From the NCBI GenBank assembly GCA_047495785.1, contig JBLDXI010000032.1:1364001-1428000 (forward strand): DNA of 64,000 nt. Direction: 5' to 3'. Shown in pieces: positions 59,281-64,000 of the stretch. The notes beneath the pieces were generated by a model. It was not told the origin of the DNA. It saw only the letters and a list, made by a program, of their open reading frames with translations, and ran no database searches. Source of the stretch: Lepidodermella squamata. Lineage: Eukaryota; Gastrotricha. A program made the translations under genes and the position numbers. Position 1 is the first letter of the stretch. Each line of letters starts with the position of its first letter.

Positions 59281-59909
59281 TTCTTACCGCCTGAAGCTTA
59301 AAGTTAGGCACGTATTGATGTGTATCTAGTGAAGATCGGGGTTTTCTTTGCAAGTTTCAGGTGTCGTAAGAAACCAAGTTACGTTTACGTGCCGTTCTTA
59401 CTCTACCTCGACACCTGGATCACAGAGTTGAAAGAAAGAATTAGGATGACAATAACATTGCTAAGGACGCTTCACTCAAGGAATGTTTTTATGACACCCA
59501 CTATCTTTGGCAAAATTATAACAAATTATTTTTATTATAATCAAAGTATATTAGTTTATAATCTTTTAACTAAAATACACGGTTCGTCAAAATTACAGTT
59601 CAAAACAAAGCGCGGGAAATTTTTAATCATGCGGGTTCGCAGTTTTCGAAAAGAATCTTGTCGCCGACTCAGTGAGAAAGTTGGTGTGATTGAAACTCTG
59701 CTGCCAGTTAGAAGCCACCGGTTAAGCTATCTCTCGCACGGCTGAACCCGGTCAGTTAACTGTGCGAAGCTGTCGTACTCGTTTTCACCTTTTTCGAAGT
59801 AAAATAAAACCAAACTAAATAACTCGTTGCTTTCTAGGTCAAAGAACAGATTAGCTGACTATGAACTGTAATATTATATCATTTTGATTTTCCAGTTTTT
59901 GTATCATAG
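59281..59909. other. Divergent intergenic region between KIF3A and FASTK-family gene
   Basis: The plus-strand open frame at 59320-59745 has no family resemblance and is Arg/Leu/Phe rich; I do not call it a gene. The region likely contains both promoters. Confidence 0.45.
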
Positions 59910-62900
59910 ATGATCAAGAGATCGTGGAGAGTTACGTTAATCCCTTTCGGTCGAATTCGTACTTCACTCCAGCCAAAATGCTTTCACAGCTGTCTAGCGA
60001 CAGCGGATGACTCAGACGTATTGGCTTCTCTGCAGCGAGCAAATTCTACAAATGCTGCTGTTCAGTTGCTTGTTTCTCAATATGAGTCGACTCGTGACAC
60101 CGCAGTGAAACGTACGCTAGATAGGATGGACAGCTTTCTGGTGAAAGGAAATGGCGACAGTGCTACGAAAGTCCAGTCTCTACCTACATTTTCTCAGAGC
60201 CTTGTAACTGACTTCTATAAAGATTTAAACACCGTGCCCTGGCTGCAATATCACTCGCCACCAATATCATTCATTCAATTCATTTTGAATGACGCTACCG
60301 GATTCTATCTTGATCCAGTCTCATCCAGCACACAAATGAGTCTCTTGGGTCAATTGTCTGAACAAATGGCCAGCGAACTCGACGTGCTGAATCTTTCCAT
60401 TGTGTTGCATAACTTACTGCTTCTTGGACTACCAAAATCTCACCAACTCGTCCGTCATTTCTACGATCGAATTAACGCAATGAGTTGGGATGATTCCGCA
60501 CTTTCAGATGAAACAAAATTGCAGTTATTTGGCGAAATCGGCAAAATAAATAGGTTGATGGGTACCAGAGCTAGTGAAGAAATCAGATCTGTAATTCAGC
60601 ATCTCTCATTGACTGTGCAAAATAAAGTCAAAGGCCCTAAATCCGATTTGAATCTAGCGGGTGTTACGTCTCTTCTTTCGATTTTAAGCAGCCGAATGGC
60701 CTTGAACACTCACGATGAGATGGGGATTGGTCGGCTGGCGTTAAATTTCTTGCGAGATCGCTGTGGAAACGAGCAATTATCTCCGAGATTTTTTAGCCTA
60801 CTGTTCGCTTGGCTTTCTCAATATCGTGGCTCTTCACTGAACAACGTTCTTGATTCAGTAGAGTTACCCCGGCGGCAGCTGCTGGATTACATTTACCAAG
60901 GTCTTTCGCCATTATCCAAATCGTTGAGTGACGTCGAAATCGCAGAGGTTGTGAGTGAACTGAAGCGGGCACATTGCTACCCTGGTAGACTGCGCTCTGA
61001 GTTATCAACTCGAGCCCTGTTGCTTTGTTCGGGCTCGTTCGGCCGTCCGCTGGATATACGACTGCTATCGAATTCATTCTACGCTCTCGATCATACGTGC
61101 GATCCGAACTTGATTCGATTTTTCACAGATAAATTCGCCGACCACCTGGATAATGCCGATGTTTTGCTGATTTCAAATATCGCCGAAAATTTACAGCACG
61201 TTCAACGATGTGTTTCGCCTGAATTTCGCGACCTGTTCTTGACTCATGTCGAACGACTATCGCCGGGAATTGTATCTCACATGACCCGACTCGGTCGAGT
61301 TCTTCAATTTTTGGAATCAATCCAGCCATTGGTAATTTTTTTTTAAAATATGGAGTAATTTATTAATGCCTTGACTTTTAGGACATTCCACCTAATTTCA
61401 ACTACCGGTTTTGTACTTCGCTCATTGAGCAACTATCAAAGCACGAGTCACGCCGATTACCTTGCCAAATGATTTTCCCATATTTGATCACAAACTTCGC
61501 GCATAATTTACCGGAATCTTTGTACCAACGATTGCTGGCTATTCTACCACAGTTTAAGCTAGCGGCCCTGGAAAAATTGCTCAAAGCTATTCGAAGCGCT
61601 CCTGTTTCTGAACGATCGCTTCGATTGAACAGCTCATCACGACCTCGTTCGCCTAGTAAGCCGAGCTCTAACTCGAATAACTCGTCAAAAGGCGGCTATC
61701 ATAACCTGAAAGCTGTGAGATCAGCTGTCTATCGCCGAGTTTCTGAGCTGGTGGAGTCGAAACAGTTGTCAGCCGACGAAACAAAGACTCTATCAATCGG
61801 CCAGCTGTTTCGAACTGCTCGAATCCTCCTTAAACAGGGCGTATCTGCCGGCGAGGAGGCTAAAGCTCGCGGAGTTTGGCCGTTTGCTTCTGTGATGGAA
61901 TCGCTATCGAAAAGCGTCGATGAAATTTCGCCAACCTATGCTTACCAGTTGTCAGATTTACTACTCGGTGGCTCTTATTTCAACGAATCTTTGCTGCAAA
62001 GACTTGAGGAATTCATTACAAATGGCGCAACCCCAGCTTCAGATATCGAATTACCGTTAATTTTGAATATTTTACGAGCTATGGCGGCTGTTGGCTACGA
62101 ACCTTGTGATTCAGTGTTGCTTGGCAATTCAGTCAGCGATGCGGTGATGAAGCAGTCGGCGGCGAATTCTAATGAAAATAACGCAGCTGTTTTAGCCACC
62201 CTTCGAATCGGTTACCAATTGTCGGTTATGCAGTGCTATCCACCTAAATTGTTGGCTCATATCTTCAGCCCTCAATTTCTCGATCAAATCGATCAGCTAT
62301 TGGTTGAAACTTCGGCTGGCTTATCGAGCTCGATTTCCTCATCCTATCGACAGCAATCGCCTCGAGCTACAAGGAACCGCAGAATTCACCTGCCGAATAA
62401 CAATAATTACAGCATTGGAAGTCTACACGACCATATTCGTGAGACACTGATGCGCCTTAATCGAGCTGTTGTCCTCGAATGTCAAGATGTGACGTTTAAC
62501 GGGGTCGATTCGATTCCCTGGTTCCATGGAAAATACCGAACCTCAACCGGGAGAAATTCTCAGCAAACATCAAGTCGAGAATGGGCCTTCAAGGAGCAAG
62601 TTGAAAACTACGTGACGCAGATTGTTTCAACCAGGAGCGACTATTTCCTATTAACCGATCAATTAACCCCGTTTTACCACTGGATTGATTTTGAATTAAT
62701 GCCAGTTTCCGACAACGCGCACATCACTCCGGTGAAATTTCCGTCGGTTAAGGTGGATAAACCAATAGCTGTTTTGCTGCTGTCTCACCGCCAATTTGTG
62801 TCGTCAATCAAAGATTCGCCTCACCCGACTCGCCTTCGAGGTTCGGTCAAACAAGTCATGCGACAGGTTGAAATGCTGGGCTATCGATTGGTAACTCTGA

Positions 62901-62986
62901 GCCCTAATCAGTGGGCCGCTTTTGAGACTAATAAAAACGAAACACCGATTCAAACTCGGTTGGAGCAGATGCTGTTTGGGAAGTGA
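59910..62986 (+). CDS. FASTK-family mitochondrial RNA protein with RAP domain
   Basis: Two exons (59910-61331, 61382-62986) give about 1008 residues. The N terminus is basic and amphipathic (MIKRSWRVTLIPFGRIRTS), like a mitochondrial presequence. The body is helical-repeat-like, as in the FAST_1/FAST_2 region. Near the C terminus, KVDKPIAVLLLSHRQFV leads to a RAP domain with MRQVEMLGYRLVTLSPNQW and a final LEQMLFG. FASTK proteins bind mitochondrial transcripts and affect their processing or stability. The exact paralog (FASTKD1-5, TBRG4) cannot be chosen. A low-complexity Ser/Asn stretch follows the start of exon 2 (about 61620-61690). It is longer than most family members (roughly 650-850). 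Confidence 0.75.
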
Positions 62987-63376
62987 AGATGACGCTGACG
63001 TTGGTGAAGGGGTGCTCAATTTTAGAATAATTCTTTGTACAAATTCGAGTGATATAAATTTGTTGAGTTTATTGTTGTTTCAAACGATATTTTTAATTTT
63101 CAAGTAAATAAAACAGATCCAAGATAGTTTTCAATTTCATGCGCAAATAAAAAAAAACTTAAAATTTAAATTTTAAGGTGGAATTTTCTTAAACATTTTT
63201 GAATTATTTTGAGATGAAATGATTTTATGAAACCACTATTTTGGTTGAAAAATATCAAGTCCTATAAAACTTGAATTTTTCAGGTGATTATTCATCAGCA
63301 TTTTCGCAAGAATTCGGGCCAAATTTGTTAAAAATAATTTGATTATCAATTTCCATAGAATTTAATTTTAATTGTG
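62987..63376. other. Intergenic region before symplekin
   Basis: AT-rich spacer on the same strand as both neighbours. AATAAA-type signals occur near 63105 (aagtaaataaaac) and 63145. No gene is seen. Confidence 0.5.
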
Positions 63377-64000
63377 ATGGAGACTAGCGGCGGGACGTCT
63401 TCATCAGTGACAACTTTCGAGCGAGTCGTCGATTTGCTGAACGATGCTGCTCTCGAAACCGATACCGAGAAGAAAGTTCTTCAACTTCATCAAGTCCAAG
63501 AGCTTATCGTCCACAAGGAGCCGAATTTACTCGACAATTTCTTGGACGAAATGCTAGCCTTCCAGTCCGATCAGGAAGCCGAGGTGCGAAAACTCATTGC
63601 TGGCTTCATTGAAGACGCGTTAAATGCGGACGAAGAGACAATTCCGAAGGTTTTAACCAGCTTAATGATGCTGTTGAGTGATCAAGCCGTTTCAGTTTCT
63701 AAACGCGCGATTCTAACAGCAGGCGCTGTTTTCGCGAAAACTTTCAAATGGCTAGCAACCTCGCGTAACTGCTCTGAAATGATGAAAGAGTGCTGGTCGG
63801 CGGTTAATAAAATGAAAAAGTCGATTTGCGACCGGATGGAGAGTGAAAATGAGGGCGTTAAAGCGCATATAATTCGGTATATTGAGTCGTTAATTCTATG
63901 CCTATCGCGGCCTGCGCCGAATCAAGCGGCGAATGACCAAGATTCGAAGCAAGATTCGAAACAAGACCAGCCCGCCGAGGTTTTATCGCTCGATTTAGTC
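63377..64000 (+). CDS. SYMPK: Symplekin, N-terminal part (runs off window)
   Basis: An open frame of 208 codons continues past the window end. After a Ser/Thr-rich start, FERVVDLLNDAALETDTEKK and VQELIVHKEPNLLDNFLDEM match the N-terminal HEAT domain of symplekin. This is followed by EVRKLIAGFIEDAL and VSVSKRAILTAGAVF. Symplekin is the scaffold of the CPSF/CstF cleavage-polyadenylation machinery and of histone pre-mRNA processing; its N-terminal HEAT domain binds Ssu72. No intron is seen in this first 624 bp. Confidence 0.92.
   Translation, partial: METSGGTSSSVTTFERVVDLLNDAALETDTEKKVLQLHQVQELIVHKEPNLLDNFLDEMLAFQSDQEAEVRKLIAGFIEDALNADEETIPKVLTSLMMLLSDQAVSVSKRAILTAGAVFAKTFKWLATSRNCSEMMKECWSAVNKMKKSICDRMESENEGVKAHIIRYIESLILCLSRPAPNQAANDQDSKQDSKQDQPAEVLSLDLV

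Noticed and set aside
59320-59745. 141-codon plus-strand frame between KIF3A and the FASTK-family gene
   Set aside because: No recognisable motif, biased composition, lies in a promoter region of two divergent genes.

Overview
The window is a gene-dense piece of an invertebrate animal nuclear genome. Most introns are about 50 bp with GT..AG ends and a T-rich ...TTTTAG or TTTCAG acceptor. The genes are animal genes: a VEGFR/PDGFR-type receptor tyrosine kinase, augmin HAUS5, FBXO47, TM9SF3, exosome EXOSC2, IQUB, kinesin-2 KIF3A, a FASTK-family protein, symplekin, and a divergent H2A/H2B pair with the metazoan histone 3' stem-loop. IQUB and KIF3A imply axonemal cilia or flagella, which argues against a nematode. 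Several genes sit 46-190 bp apart on one strand, with a 3'-splice-site-like sequence just before the ATG. That pattern suggests spliced-leader trans-splicing of polycistronic transcripts. The species cannot be named from sequence alone.

Layout. 1-1068: no gene seen. 1069-6759: six-exon receptor tyrosine kinase (+), with a tRNA-Arg(CCG) in intron 3 and antisense coding-like segments in intron 4. 7546-28391: a same-strand cluster of four SLC18B1/vesicular-amine-type MFS transporters (A-D), then HAUS5 and FBXO47. The 4.9-kb HAUS5 intron holds an antisense, frameshifted virus-like coding region flanked by transposase-like antisense fragments. 29430-33470: a fifth MFS gene (A'), about 96% identical to A, followed by a decayed copy of the FBXO47 3' end. 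The simplest reading is a tandem duplication of the whole cluster followed by deletion of its middle.

34481-41176 (-): one gene assembled from seven exons whose phases all match, encoding a NEK-like kinase joined to C-terminal ankyrin repeats. Its large intron carries a 910-bp MITE (16-bp inverted repeats, TAA target duplication) and an apparently identical 1,924-bp tandem duplication. 41.2-43.2 kb: transposase remnant. 43225-44448: intronless orphan GPCR (+). 47066-50797 (-): EXOSC2 and TM9SF3, 46 bp apart. 51486-54537: IQUB (+). 55.4-56.7 kb: H2B/H2A. 57022-59280 (-): KIF3A, with a GC-AG intron. 59910-62986: FASTK-family gene (+). 63377 to the end: 5' part of symplekin (+).

Exon joins were chosen by eye from splice signals, reading-frame phase and remembered family sequence. 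No alignment or transcript data were available.
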